Below are positions 32,285 through 44,033 of a stretch of DNA of 64,000 bases, piece after piece; within the stretch, counting starts at the first letter, position 1; every line of letters begins with the position of its first letter. The stretch is taken from the NCBI RefSeq assembly GCF_905171765.1, contig NC_053392.1:406204565-406268564 (forward strand). Direction: 5' to 3'. Under the pieces are notes generated by a model. That model did no database searches. It was not told where the DNA came from and saw nothing but the letters and a program-made list of their open reading frames with translations. This stretch comes from Bufo bufo (Eukaryota > Chordata > Amphibia > Anura > Bufonidae). The position numbers and the translations under genes are program-made.

Positions 32285-34159
32285 CCTTTGGAGGCCATTG
32301 AAGCCTTCGAAACCCTTAAAAGATCTTTTAGGAATGCCCCAGTCTTGATTCAGCCGGATCAAGAGAAACCTTTCATAGTAGAGGTGAATGCTTCTGAGGA
32401 TGGGGTGGGGGCTGTTCTTTCCTAGGGACCCTCTAACCTCACTAATTTAAGACCTTGTGCATTTTTCTCACGCAAGTCCTCTCCCACTTAGAGGAACTAT
32501 GATATTGGTAATCGGGAATTGTTAGCCATCAAATGGGCTTTTGAGGAGTGGAGACATTTTTTAGAGGGGCCAAACATTGTATCACTGTTGTCACTGACCA
32601 TAAAAATTTATGGTTTCTTGAGTCTGCGAAAAGGCAGAATCCTCGTCAAGCTAGATGGGCATTATTCTTCACGCGTTTTAACTTCTCTATTACTTTTAGA
32701 CCAGGAAGTAAGAATGTGAAGGCTGATGCCTTGTCTCGAAGTTTTGTGCTCTTCAGCCCCCTGACATTCCTCCTGAACCCATCTTACCAGCTAACATCAT
32801 TGTGGCAGCATTATCTGTGGATCTTATATTGAGGCAGAGCAACATCTAGCTCTGGCACAGACACCTACAGAAAAGTTTTTTACTGAGCATTTCCGTCTCC
32901 GACTGCTTGGTGAGTGTCATGATTCTGTTTTTTGTGGGCATACCGGTATTAAGGGCACCAGAGAACTCGTGTCCAGGTCTTATTGGTGGCCCACGTTATC
33001 TAGGGATGTCAGGTCTTATGTCTCTGCTTGCGAGGTATGTGCCAAGTCCAAGACTCCCAGAACGCGTCCTGCTGGTGAGTTACGACCACTACCCATTCCT
33101 AGTAAACCCTAGTCACACATTTCTATGGATTTCATTACTGACTTGCCACTCTCTGAGGGTAAGTCAGTGGTTTGGGTAGTGGTCGATAGATTTAGTAAAA
33201 TGGTACACTTCGTTCCTCTAGCCAAGCTCCCGAATGCCAAGACTCTTACTTCTGTGTTCATGGAACAAGTGGTACGATTGCATGGAGTACCTGAAAACAT
33301 TGTGTCTGACAGGGGTGTCCAGTTTGTCTCCAAATTTTGGAGAGCTTTTTTTTTTGAGATGTGAGATATCTTTGTCCTTTTCATCAGCTTTTCATCCCGA
33401 GACCAATGGACAAACTGAACGTCTTAATCAGGCTGTTGAACAATTTCTAAGATCTTACATCTCTGATAACCAGCAGTTATGGGTAAAATACCTCCCTTTG
33501 GTGGAGTTCACCATTGATAAACGTGTGAACTCTTCCACTGGGGTGTATCCATTTTTATGCAATTTTGGTTTCCACCCTCGATTTAATTCTGGTTCATCTG
33601 TTCCTTCACCTAACCCTGAAGCTGATAGGGTAACGTCAGAACTGTGCACAGTCTGGGCTCGGGTTCAACTGAACCTGGAAAAAGCTCAGGTGGATCAGAG
33701 AATTAAGGCTCACAGTAAACGTTCCAGAGGAGTGGACTTTCAGGTTGGAGAAAAGGTTTGGTTGTCCACAAAAAATTTGGCACTAAAGGTGTCGTCCAGG
33801 AAGTTTGCACCACGTTTTATTGGTCCATATGAGATCCTCGATGTTATTAATCCCGTATCTTTTAGGTTGAAGCTGCCAGATTTGTTCCGTATTCACAATG
33901 TATTTCACAAATCATTGATAAGAAGTATGTTTTGCCCGTAATTCCATTGCAGGCAGCCCCTCTCCCGGTACAGGCTGATGATCAAAATGAATTTGTCATT
34001 TCTAAAATCATTGACGTCAGGAGAGTTCGAAACTCATTTCAATACCTGGTTCATTGGAAGGGTTATGGACCTGAGGAAAGGTCCTGGTTACCAGTGAATA
34101 GAATTCATGCGACTAGGTTGATTAAAAAATTTCTCCCTTCTCAGTGCCGCCGGCGCCCT

Positions 34160-34760
34160 GCGGCTAGTATGGAGCGAGGACGTGCGATGTGTCCTCGTCT
34201 CCACAGCAACGGGGGGTGGGCAGGACCCGGCCGCACTCACCTCCTTAGCGCAGTCGGTGTCCTCCACTCCCATGGCAACTGTAAGGAGTCCGAGCGCCGA
34301 GCCGAGCACTCGGCTGGTTTCAGGGGAATGGGTCATGTGGCGCTGGCCACGTCACATGACTCGTCTTCCCCACTATATATACAGGCAACCTGCTGACCAC
34401 AGGTTGCCTATGAATAAGGTCCTATCCAGTGTTCCTTAGTGTGATTCCGTGGCTTTTGACTCTTGACTGGTTTATCGTCTCCGTCCTTGCTTACTCCTTG
34501 TATCTGCTTCGCTTCTCCTGGTTTTTAACTTTGGCTTGTTTTTGACCTGTCTTTGCTTGTCCTACTGTAGTTTACTCCTGGTTCTGACTCGACTTGTTGA
34601 CCATTCTATGTTTGTCTGTCTTGTTTGTCCCTCCGCACTTACCAAGGGTAGGGAACGCCGCCCAGTTGTGCTCCATTACCTAGGACGGATAGTGCAAGTA
34701 GGCAGGGACAGGGGTGTGGGTGGAGTCAGTGGTGCACAATCCCCTCCCCTTCTTTGTGAC
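34160..34760 (+). repeat. Gypsy 2 3-prime LTR-like region
   Basis: Follows the chromodomain. Contains a TATA motif (actatatatacagg, 34372) downstream of a CRE-like cacgtcacatgac, and a T/C-rich tract, then gggtgtgggtggagtcag. No second LTR is present, so the borders are approximate. Confidence 0.55.
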
Positions 34761-35229
34761 ACTGATGTTGTAGGCAGTAAGGACATCGCGGCACCCAGAG
34801 ACGAACAGGGAGCAGTGAGTACAGCCACCACCAGGAACGCTTAACTCACTGTTCCCTGATGCATACCAGTGAGCACTTCAGTAATGGAAGTTCTCATTAG
34901 TCTTTCCTCTATACGCACTACTATTCCCCTCCCCCCTCACTTTTGGGGGGGAAAAGTGTGTTTTATAAAGCAAAAAATCACAATAAGAAAGCTACACTGC
35001 CATGCAAAGGGTTAAACAGTTAAAAATGGTCACCAGTTGTGATAGACTCTATTTGACTATAGATAATAAAAATAGACACAAATACCTAAAGCTAAACCGA
35101 TAAATGGCTATGTTTTGTTCTCCTGAATTGAAGAACAGTATGTATTTTAATATAATTATTAACAATTTTTTTATTATTATTAATTTAAGAGAAAAAAAGA
35201 AAAAAGTTAACTAAGAAATATTAAGGACT
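34761..35229. other. Non-coding stretch with decayed fold-back end
   Basis: At 34935-34980 the complement of a cacttttcccccccaaaag block and a gctttataa block resembles the terminal region of the 1216 element. The rest is AT-rich with no feature seen. Confidence 0.4.
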
Positions 35230-35487
35230 AATAGTAACTTCTTCAGGACCTAGCCATTTTTCACCTGCAAATCTGACATGTGTCACTTTAAGTGGCAATA
35301 ACTTTGGAACACTTTTATTTATTCAAGCCATTCTGAGAAAGTTTTCTTCTGATATATTGTACGTCTTCATAGTGATAAACTTGATTCACCTTTATATATA
35401 AAACAATACAAAATGTATGGTAAGTTTGGAAAAATTTGAAATGTTCAAAATTTTAATGTCTCTGCTATTAAGCCGGATAGTGATATC
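35230..35487 (+). repeat. Left half of a widespread repeat (other half at 48860-50070)
   Basis: Begins cttcaggacctagccatttt and ends agccggatagtgata. From my knowledge of this family the expected continuation is atagttattactttacattt, which is what follows at 48875. The two halves are in the same orientation, so 35488-48859 is inserted material. Confidence 0.6.
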
Positions 35488-35639
35488 TAGTGCTAAGCGA
35501 ATCAAAGTATCCAAAATTTGACGCAAATCCGAATTTCCGCGCGCTTCATGGTAACAAATCGTTTTTTCCTAAAATGGCAGCTACAAGTGTTACAAAGTGA
35601 AAGTAAGAATCCCAGGAACGCGAGATCACCCATAATGCC

Positions 35640-35813
35640 ATGCATCCAGCCAATCAGCAAATTTTATTAAGCCTTGATTCTCAAATTTGCATGAATAACC
35701 TGTCTTGTTCTACTGTTATTGGGGTGTCCAACTTATTTAATACGTAACCAATTCTATTAGGCCTTTATTTTTTAAATTGAGGTGAATAACCTGTCTCATT
35801 TAACTGGTATTAG
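35640..35813 (+). repeat. 90-bp tandem repeat, first part
   Basis: About two units of the same 90-bp repeat as 37140-37500 (motifs attctattaggcctt, gaataacctgtct, gttattggggtgtcc), cut by the second hAT end at 35814. Confidence 0.65.
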
Positions 35814-36169
35814 TAGTGTTGAGTGCATCGAAGCATCGAAGTAGAATTCGATCCAAAGTTTAGGAAATATTTTACTTGTTACAAAGTGAAAGTAAGAATC
35901 CCGGGAACACAATATCACCCATAATGCCATGCAAACAGACAATCAGCAGCTAGCCAGTCCCTGTGATGTCACAGCCCCAGTGTCAGCCATTTCATTGTGA
36001 GCTGAGCATACGGAGAGACAGCGCTAGGGACAGTGTTCAAGAAGCCTTTAATGATGAAATATTGGATAGGGAGAGTGCCAGTCAGAGTGCAAGAAGATCA
36101 TAGGGAGAATTTTTACATACTGTAGGGCGAGCAGAGGGAGAGCATAGGGAGGCTGTGCAGGGTCTGTAA

Positions 36170-37095
36170 TCTTTTTTTTCTGATAATTTTTATAGAGTTT
36201 TCATAGCATACAAAAATGACAACAACAACCCGTGCCAAAGCACGGTATTCCAGAGCACAGAAGGAGATTGAAAGTACAGTATTTAACATTGATATCCCTC
36301 TAAACCTGCAACCCTTAACCCCCCGTGCAGCAACCACCAGCAAATAAAAAAAAAGAGAAAAATAAAAAAATATAAATAGATAATGGATCTCTCAATGGTC
36401 CCCATTATACTATCAAACAGGCATTGGCCCCTACTTAGGCCTCAGCCCTCAGTTATAGAGGGTAAAATCTCATTTCAGTCATTTCCAATATACTAAGATT
36501 GTATGCTTCTGATTCTAAGGCAGACAGTCCATAATACTCTATCCATGTGTGCCATTGGTCAATGTATCTTTTTTGTATTCCCCTTTTAATAAAAATTACT
36601 TTTTTTATTTTGAGTAACCTCGAGATTCTTTTCAAGAGGGCACAAATAGTAGGAGCCTCCGGGTCTATCCAAAGAGATGCTATTAGTTTTCTAGCCTGGT
36701 ATAACACCTTTGCTATTGCCATCTTATCACCAATCCGACAGGGGTAGGTTGTCCACATATCCCAACACATATATTAAGGGATTCTGTGGTATAGAGACCT
36801 GGTAAACTCTTCTGAGTTCATTCATCACCACAGACCAAAAGACTAACAGCTTTGGGCAGCTCCAAAAAATATGTAATAAATCTGCCAGGGTTCCTGCACA
36901 TCGTGAACATTGAGCCATGTCACGTGCCTCAATTTTATATAAGAAATACTGGGTATGGCACACTCTATGGAGTAAAAACAGTTGGGAAACATGCTGTGCA
37001 AGACTGATGGATAGTTGCTTAGTTTGTTGTAGCACCCATTGCCAAACATCGAGAGATTATTCCCCAACATCCTGCATTCATGAGTTTATGACTTC
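36170..37095 (-). mobile_element. 5-prime truncated L1-like LINE tail
   Basis: A poly-T tract at 36171-36179 marks the tail. Minus-strand frames 37035-36727 and 36770-36453 give the ORF2 C-terminus: LHRVCHTQYFLYKIEARDM with CSRCAGTLADLLHIFWSCP, then IGDKMAIAKVLYQARKLI. Both frames are short and shifted. It lies in the leader of the hAT C region. Confidence 0.75.
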
Positions 37096-37139
37096 CTGTA
37101 AATAAGAGGCTTGTTTACTCTTTCATTGTCTGTACACCA

Positions 37140-37500
37140 CCCTGTGTAGGGCACAGAGCTATCTAATTGAACATTGTCCACCTTGATTAATAGATAAGCA
37201 ATTCCATTAGGCCTTAATTCTCAAATTGGAATGATTAAGCTGTGTAATTTAACTGTTATTGGGGTGTCCACTGTGTTAAATAAATAAGTAATTCTATTAC
37301 AACTTGATTCCCAAATTGGTGTGAATAAGCTGTCTAATACTACTGTTATTGGGGTGCCCACCTTGTTTAATAGATAAGCAATTCTATTATGCATTGATTC
37401 TCAAATTGGGGTGAGTAAGCTGTTGAATAATAATGTTATTGGGGTGTCCACCTTGTTTAATAGATAAGCAATACCATTAGGCATTTTCCAATGTTCTTAA
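37140..37500 (+). repeat. 90-bp tandem repeat, second part
   Basis: Four units of 90 bp, each with taatagataagcaattc and gttattggggtgtccacc. Non-coding leader of hAT C. Confidence 0.75.
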
Positions 37501-37739
37501 TGCAGGGAGAGACTGCAGGAATTATTCCACAGTATTGAAGACGAACAGGGTTCAGTAGGGGAGTTTACAGCCTGGGTAATCGGAAAAAATCCTATTACAC
37601 CTTGCTGCACTAACTGCGGATCCTAATTGCCATTATACAGCTCTGTAATTCCAGCAAACCATTCTTGTTATTGAAGTGTTACAGCCATTAACAGGGTTTA
37701 TTACAAGGAAATATTTTTATGTCTTATTTGCCCTTGTGC

Positions 37740-38536
37740 AGTGCAGTTATATGTTCTAAAGCATTTTTTGGCTTGTATTAGTGGAAAAAAAGGGCTTCTT
37801 AGCAGTTGTGTGGTGAAATGAGAAATGACAGCCCTTTTGGCGTGTATTAGTGGCAAAAAAAATATATATTATTTGCCGTTCAGCGGTGCAGTTATATGTA
37901 CTAAAGCCCTTTTTGGCGTGTATTAGTGGCACAAAGATATATATTATTTGCTATTTAGTGGTGCAGGTTTATGTTCTAAAGCCCTTTTTGGCGTGTATTA
38001 GTGGCAAAAAAATATATATTATTTGCCGTTCACTGATGCAGTTATATGTTCTAAAGCCCTTTTTGGCATCTATTAGTGGCAAAAAATATATATTATTTTG
38101 CCTTCAGAGGTGCAGTTATATGTTCTAAAACCCTTTTTGGTGTCTATTAGTGGCAAAAAATATATATTATTTACCGTTCAGCGGTGCAGTTATATGTTCT
38201 AAAGCCTTTTGTGGGTTGTAAAAGGAGAAAAAAATAAGGGCCTATTTGCCATTTAGCGGTGCAGTTATATGTTCGAAAGCCCTTTTTGGCGTGTATTAGT
38301 GGCCAAAAAATATATATTATTTGCAGTTCACTGATGCAGTTATATGTTCTAAAGCCCTTTTTGGCATGTATTAGTGGCAAAAAATATATATATTATTTGC
38401 CATTCAGTGGTGCAGTTGTATGTTCTAAAGTCTTTTGTGGCGTGTATAAGTGGAAAAAAAATAAGGGCCTATTTACCGTCCAGTGGTGCAGTTATATGTT
38501 CTAAGCCCTTTTTGGTGTGTATGAGTGGCACAAAAA
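37740..38536 (+). repeat. 75-bp minisatellite, block 1
   Basis: About 11 units of 75 bp with gttatatgttctaaagccct, ggcgtgtattagtggc, a-rich/atatatattatttgcc and ttcagcggtgca. Since 75 is 25 codons, frames stay open across units and create spurious ORFs on both strands. Interrupted by Tc1 copies at 38539 and 41306. Confidence 0.9.
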
Positions 38537-38538
38537 TA

Positions 38539-39624
38539 CACTGCTCAAAAAAATAAAGGGAACACAAAAATAACACATCCTAGATCTGAATTAATTAAAT
38601 ATTCTTCGGAAATACTTTCTTCTTTACATAGTTGAATGTGCTGACAACAAAATCACACAAATAAAAAAAAAATGGAAATAAAAATTTTTAACCCATGGAG
38701 GTCTGGATTTGGAGTCACACTCAAAATTAAAGTGGAAAAACACACTACAGGCTGATCCAACTTTGATGTAATGTCCTTAAAACAAGTCAAAATGAGGCTC
38801 AGTAGTGTGTGTGGCGTCCACGTGCCTGTATGACCTCCCTACAACGCCTGTGCATGCTCCTGATGAGGTGGCGGACGGTCTCCTGAGGGATCTCTTCCCA
38901 GACCTGGACTAAAGCATCTGCCAACTCCTGGACAGTCTGTGGTGCAACGTGACGTTGGTGGATAGAACGAGACATGATGTCCCAGATGTGCTCAATTGGA
39001 TTCAGGTCTGGGGAACGGGCGGGCCAACTGAGCAGACACATGCACATTTGTGGCCTGCTGGAGGTCATTTTGCAGGGCTCTGGCAGTGCTCCTCCTGTTC
39101 CTCCTTGCACAAAGGTGGAGGTAGCGGTCCTGATGCTTGGTTGTTGCCCTCCTACGGCCTCCTCCACGTCTCCTGATGTACTGGCCTGTCTCCTGGTAGC
39201 GCCTCCATGCTCTGGACACTACGCTGACAGACACAGCAAACCTTCTTGCCACAGCTCGCATTGATGTGCCATCCTGGATAAGTTGCACTACCTGAGCCAC
39301 TTGTGTAAGTTGTAGACTCCGTCTCATGCTACCACTAGAGTGAAAGCACCGCCAGCATTCAAAAGTGACCAAAACATCAGCCAGGAAGCATAGGAACTGA
39401 GAAGTGATCTGTGGTCACCACCTGCAGAACCACTCCTTTATTGGGGGTGTCTTGCTAATTGCCTATAATTTCCACCTGTTGTCTATCCCATTTGCACAAC
39501 AGCATGTGCAATTGATTGTCACTCAGTGTTGCTTCCTTAGTGGACAGTTTGATTTCACAGAAGTGGGATTGACTTGTTGTTACATTGTGTTGTTTAAGTG
39601 TTCCCTTTATTTTTTTGAGCAGTG
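38539..39624 (-). mobile_element. Tc1-like element copy 1, internally deleted
   Basis: Ends cactgctcaaaaaaataaag and complement, TA on both sides. 1086 bp against 1579 bp for copy 2. The transposase (39372-38799) retains the DNA-binding half ([21 protein letters not shown]) and the C-terminal third with [16 protein letters not shown] (the Glu). The middle, with both catalytic Asp residues, is deleted near 39030. It sits in an AT part of the 75-bp unit. Confidence 0.9.
38799..39372 (-). pseudogene. Tc1-like transposase with central deletion (copy 1)
   Basis: The N-terminal frame ends at 38992 and the C-terminal frame starts at 39167; the junction lies near gggcgggccaactgagcag (39018-39036), where copy 2 has about 490 bp more. 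The catalytic domain is lost, so only a non-autonomous element remains. Confidence 0.88.
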
Positions 39625-39626
39625 TA

Positions 39627-41303
39627 TATATTATTTGCTATTTAGTGGTGCAGTTATATGTTCCAAAGCCCTTTTTGGCATCTATTAGTGGCCAAAATAT
39701 ATATATTATTTGCCCTTCAGAGGTGCAGTTATATGTTCTAAAGCCCCTTTTGGCGTCTATTAGTGGCAAAAAATATATATTATTTGCCGTTCAGCGGTGA
39801 GCAAAAAAAAAAATATATTATTTGCTATTTAGTGGTGCAGTTATATATTCCAAAGCCCTTTTTGGCGTGTATTAGTGGCCAAAAAATATATATTTTTTGC
39901 CCTTCAGAGGTGCAGTTATATGTTATAAAGCCCTTTTTGGCGTGTATTAGTGGCCAAAAAATATATATTATTTGCCCTTCAGAGGTGCAGTTATATGTTC
40001 TAAAGCCCTTTTTGGCATCTATTAGTGGCAAAAAATTATATATTATTTGCCGTTCAGTGGTGCAGAAATATGTTCTAAAGCCTTTTGTGGAGTGCATAAG
40101 TGGAAAAAAGTAAGAGCCTATTTGCCGTTCAGCGGTTCAGTTATATGTTATAAAGCCCTTTTTGGCGTGTATTAGTGGAAAAAATATATATTATTTGCAG
40201 TTCAGAGGTGCAGTTATATGTTCTAAAGCCTTTTTTGTCATGTATTAGTGGCACAAAAATATATATTATTTGCCGTTCAGTGGTGCAGTTATATGTTCTA
40301 AAGCCCTTTTTGGCGTGTATTAGTGGCAAAAAATATATATATTATTTGCCATTCAGTGGTGCAGTTGTATGTTCTAAAGTCTTTTGTGGCATGTATAAGT
40401 GGAAAAAATAAGGGCCTATTTACCGTCCAGTGGTGCAGTTATATGTTCTAAAGCCCTTTTTGGCGTGTATTAGCAGCCAAAAAATATATATTATTTGCCC
40501 TTCAGAGGTGCAGTTATATGTTCTATAGCCCTTTTTAGCGTCTATTAGTGGCAAAAAATATATATTATTTTCCGTTCAGCGGTGCAGCTATATGTTCTAA
40601 AGCCTTTTGTGGCTTGTAAAAGGGGAAAAAATAAGGGTCTATTTGCCATTCAGCAGTGCTGTTATATGTTCTAAAGCCCTTTTTGGCATGTATTAGTGGC
40701 AAAAAAATATATATTATTTGCCGTTCACTGATGCAGTTATATGTTCTAAAGCCCTTTTTGGCATCTATTAGTGGCACAAAAAATATATTATTTGCCCTTC
40801 AGAGGTGCAGTTATATGTTCTAAAGCCCTTTTTGGCGTGTATTAGTGGCAAAAAATATATATATTATTTGCCATTCAGCGGTGCAGTTGTATGTTCTAAA
40901 GCCTTTTGTGGCATGCATAAGTTGAAAAAAATAAGGGCCTATTTACCGTTCAGTGGTGCAGTTATATGTTCTAACCCCTTTTTCGCGTGTATGAGTGGCA
41001 CAAAAATATATATTATTTGCCGTTCAGTGGTGCAGAAATATGTTCTAAAGCCTTTTGTAGACTGCATAAGTGGAAAAAAGTAAGAGCCTATTTGCCGTTC
41101 AGCGGTGCAGTTATATGTTCTAAAGCCCTTTTTGGCGTGTATTAGTGGGAAAAAAATATATTATTTGCAGTTCAGATGTGCAGTTATATGTTCTAAAGCC
41201 TTTTTTGTCATGTATTAGTGGCACAAAAATATATATTATTTGAGGTTCAGTGGTGCAGTTATATGTTCTAAAGCCCTTTTTGGCGTGTATTAGTGGCAAA
41301 AAA
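39627..41303 (+). repeat. 75-bp minisatellite, block 2
   Basis: About 22 units; some have the variant ttttgtggcatgtataagtgg followed by aataagggcctattt, giving a higher-order alternation. Confidence 0.9.
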
Positions 41304-41305
41304 TA

Positions 41306-42884
41306 CACTGCTCAAAAAAATAAAGGGAACACAAAAATAACACATCCTAGATCTAAATTAATAAATTATTTCTCTGAAATACTTTGTTCTTTACATAGTT
41401 GAATGTGCTGACAACAAAATCACACAAAAATAAAAAAATGGAAATCAAATTTTTTAACCCATGGAGGTCTGGATTTGGAGTCACACTCAAAATTAAAGTG
41501 GAAAAACACACTACAGGCTGATCCAACTTTGATGTACTGTCCTTAAAACAAGTCAAAATGAGGCTCAGTAGTGTGTGTGGCCTCCACGTGCCTGTATGAC
41601 CTCCCTACAACGCCTGTGCATGCTCCTGATGAGGTGGCGGACGGTCTCCTGAGGGATCTCCTCCCAGACCTGGACTAAAGCATCTGCCAACTCCTGGACA
41701 GTCTGTGGTGCAACGTGACGTTGGTGGATAGAGCGAGACATGATGTCCCAGATGTGCTCAATTGGATTCAGGTCTGGGGAACGGGCGGGTCAGTCCATAG
41801 CATCAATGCCTTCGTCTTGCAGGAACTGCTGACACACTCCAGCCACATGAGGTCTAGCATTGTCTTGCATTAGGAGGAAGCCAGGGCCAACCGCACCAGC
41901 ATATGGTCTCACAAGGGGTCTGAGGATCTCATCTCGGTACCTAATGGCAGTCAGGCTACCTCTGGCGAGCACATGGAGGGCTGTGCGGCCCTCCAAATAA
42001 ATGCCACCCCACACCATTACTGACCCAATGCCAAACCAGTCATGCTGGAGGATGTTGCAGGCAGCAGAACGTTCTCCACGGTGTCTCCAGACTATGTCAC
42101 ATCTGTCACATGTGCTCAGTGTGAACCTGCTTTCATCTGTGAAGAGCACAGGGCGTCAGTGGCGAATTTGCCAATCTTGCTGTTCTCTGGCAAATGCCAA
42201 ACGTCCTGCACGGTGTTGGGCTGTAAGCACAACCCCCACCTGTGGACGTCGGGCCCTCATATCACCCTTATGGAGTCTGTTTCTGACCGTTTGAGCAGAC
42301 ACATGCACATTTGTGGCCTGCTGGAGGTCATTTTGCAGGGCTCTGGCAGTGCTCCTCCTGTTCCTCCTTGCACAAAGGTGAAGGTAGCGGTCCTGCTGCT
42401 GGGTTGTTGCCCTCCTACGGCCTCCTGCACGTCTCCTGATGTACTGGCCTGTCTCCTGGTAGTGCCTCCATGCTCTGGACACTACGCTGACAGACACAGC
42501 AAACCTTCTTGCCACAGCTCGCATTGATGTGCCATCCTGGATAAGCTGCACTTGAGCCACTTGTGTGGGTTGTAGACTCCGTCTCATGCTACCACTAGAG
42601 TGAAAGCACCGCCAGCATTCAAAAGTGACCAAAACATCAGCCAGGATGCATAGGAACTGAGAAGTGGTCTGTGGTTACCACCTGCAGAACCACTCCTTTA
42701 TTGGGGGTGTCTTGCTAATTGCCTATAATTTCCACCTATTGTCTATCCCATTTGCACAACAGCATGTGAAATTGATTGTCACTCAGTGTTGCTTCCTAAG
42801 TGGACAGTTTGATTTCACAGAAGTGTGATTGACTTGGAGTTACATTGTGTTGTTTAAGTGTTCCCTTTATTTTTTTGAGCAGTG
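41306..42884 (-). mobile_element. Tc1-like element copy 2, full length
   Basis: 1579 bp, same ends as copy 1 and TA on both sides (41304-41305, 42885-42886). It contains the complete transposase reading frame with two nonsense codons. Same orientation and same kind of array target as copy 1. Confidence 0.93.
41566..42632 (-). pseudogene. Tc1-like transposase, full length with two TGA codons (copy 2)
   Basis: One frame through 42632-41566, about 350 codons. Paired helix-turn-helix region: [40 protein letters not shown] domain: first Asp in LFTDESRFTLSTCDR, second in LLMQDNARPHVAG, Glu in [16 protein letters not shown] with the usual 34-residue spacing. Two TGA stops (near 42156 and 41787) both stand where relatives have Trp, so each is one TGG to TGA change. 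Otherwise intact; a recent copy. Likely start at the internal Met of MRRSLQ (about 42587). Confidence 0.92.
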
Positions 42885-42886
42885 TA

Positions 42887-43960
42887 TATATATTATTTGC
42901 CATTCAGTGGTGCAGTTGTATGTTCTAAAGTCTTTTGTGGCATGTATAAGTGGAAAAAATTAGTGCCTATTTACCGTCCAGTGGTGCAGTTATACATGCC
43001 AAAAAGGGCTATAGAACATATAACTGCACCACTAAATAGCAAATAATATATATTTTTGTGCCACTCATACATGCCAAAAAGGGCTATAGAACATATGAGT
43101 GGCACAAAAATATATATTATTTGCTATTTAGTGGTGCAGTTATATGTTCTAAAGCCCTTTTTGGCGTGTATTAGTAGCCAAAAAATATATATTATTTGCC
43201 CTTCAGAGGTGCAGTTATATGTTCTATAGCCCTTTTTAGCGTCTATTAGTGGCAAAAAATATATATTATTTGCCATTCAGCAGTGCAGTTATATGTTCTA
43301 AAGCCCTTTTTGGCGTGTATTAGTGGCAAAAAAATATATATTATTTGCCGTTCACTGATGCAGTTATATGTTCTAAAGCCCTTTTTGGCATCTATTAGTG
43401 GCACAAAAAATATATTATTTGCCCTTCAGAGGTGCAGTTATATGTTCTAAAGCTGTTTTTGGCGTGTATTAGTGGCAAAAAATATATATATTATTTGCCA
43501 TTCAGCGGTGCAGTTATATGTTCTAAGCCCTTTTTCGCGTGTATGAGTGGCACAAAAATATATATAATTTTTTGCCGTTCAGCGGTGCAGTTATATGTTT
43601 TAAAGCCTTTTTTGGAGTGTATAAGTGGAAAAAAGTAAGGGCCCATTTACCGTTCAGTGGTGCAGTTATATGTTCTAAGCCCTTTTTCGCGTGTATGAGT
43701 GGCACAAAAATATATATAATTTTTTGCCGTTCAGCGGTGCAGTTATATGTTTTAAAGCCTTTTTTGGAGTGTATAAGTGGAAAAAAGTAAGGGCCCATTT
43801 GCCGTTCAGCGGTGCAGTTATATTTTATAATGCCCTTTTTGGCTTGTATTAGTGGCAAAAAAAAATATATTATTTGCAGTTCAGCGGTGCAGTTATATGT
43901 TCTAAAGCCCTTTATGGCGTGTATTAGTAGGGGAAAAAAAGGCTTATTAGCTGTTGTGTG
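42887..43960 (+). repeat. 75-bp minisatellite, block 3, with a local inversion
   Basis: About 14 units. At 42993-43100 two stretches are inverted (catgccaaaaagggctatag) relative to the rest. A longer duplicated block containing gcgtgtatgagtggcacaaa is repeated at 43525 and 43690. Confidence 0.88.
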
Positions 43961-44033
43961 GTGAAGTGAGAAAATTACAGACTTTTTTGGGGTGTTTTAA
44001 TTTCCTTTTTATTTATTTATTTGATCTAACAGT

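Larger units (their letters stand above)
31256..34160 (+). pseudogene. pol: Gypsy 2 pol remnant (RT, RNase H, integrase, chromodomain)
   Basis: [22 protein letters not shown] followed by a stop, [15 protein letters not shown] and VYLDDI followed by a stop. RNase H (after the insert): [20 protein letters not shown] and [16 protein letters not shown]. Integrase: GHTGIKGTRELV and CEVCAKSKTPRT, then MDFITDLPLSEGKSV, VSDRGVQFVSKFW and FHPETNGQTERLNQ with all three catalytic acids. A frameshift near 33355 precedes the last. The GPY/F module (RFIGPYEILDVINPVSFRL) ends at 33941 and the chromodomain (VISKIIDVRRVRNSFQYL, VHWKGYGPEERSW) follows in another frame. At least six lesions; not functional. Confidence 0.88.
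31250..34760 (+). mobile_element. Gypsy chromodomain retrotransposon 2, 5-prime truncated
   Basis: Begins inside the RT ([19 protein letters not shown]) and runs through RNase H, integrase and chromodomain to a 3-prime LTR-like region. Related to Gypsy 1 but on the plus strand. gag and protease are missing. A 401-bp insert at 31884-32284 splits RT from RNase H. Confidence 0.85.

Noticed and set aside
34010..34022. TGACGTCAG in the Gypsy 2 chromodomain as a regulatory CRE
   Set aside because: It lies in a conserved coding stretch (KIIDVRRVR) and needs no regulatory explanation.
37850..43858. Regularly spaced 75-bp repeats resembling a CRISPR array
   Set aside because: The whole 75-bp unit is repeated, with no unique spacers, in vertebrate-type transposon DNA; it is a minisatellite.
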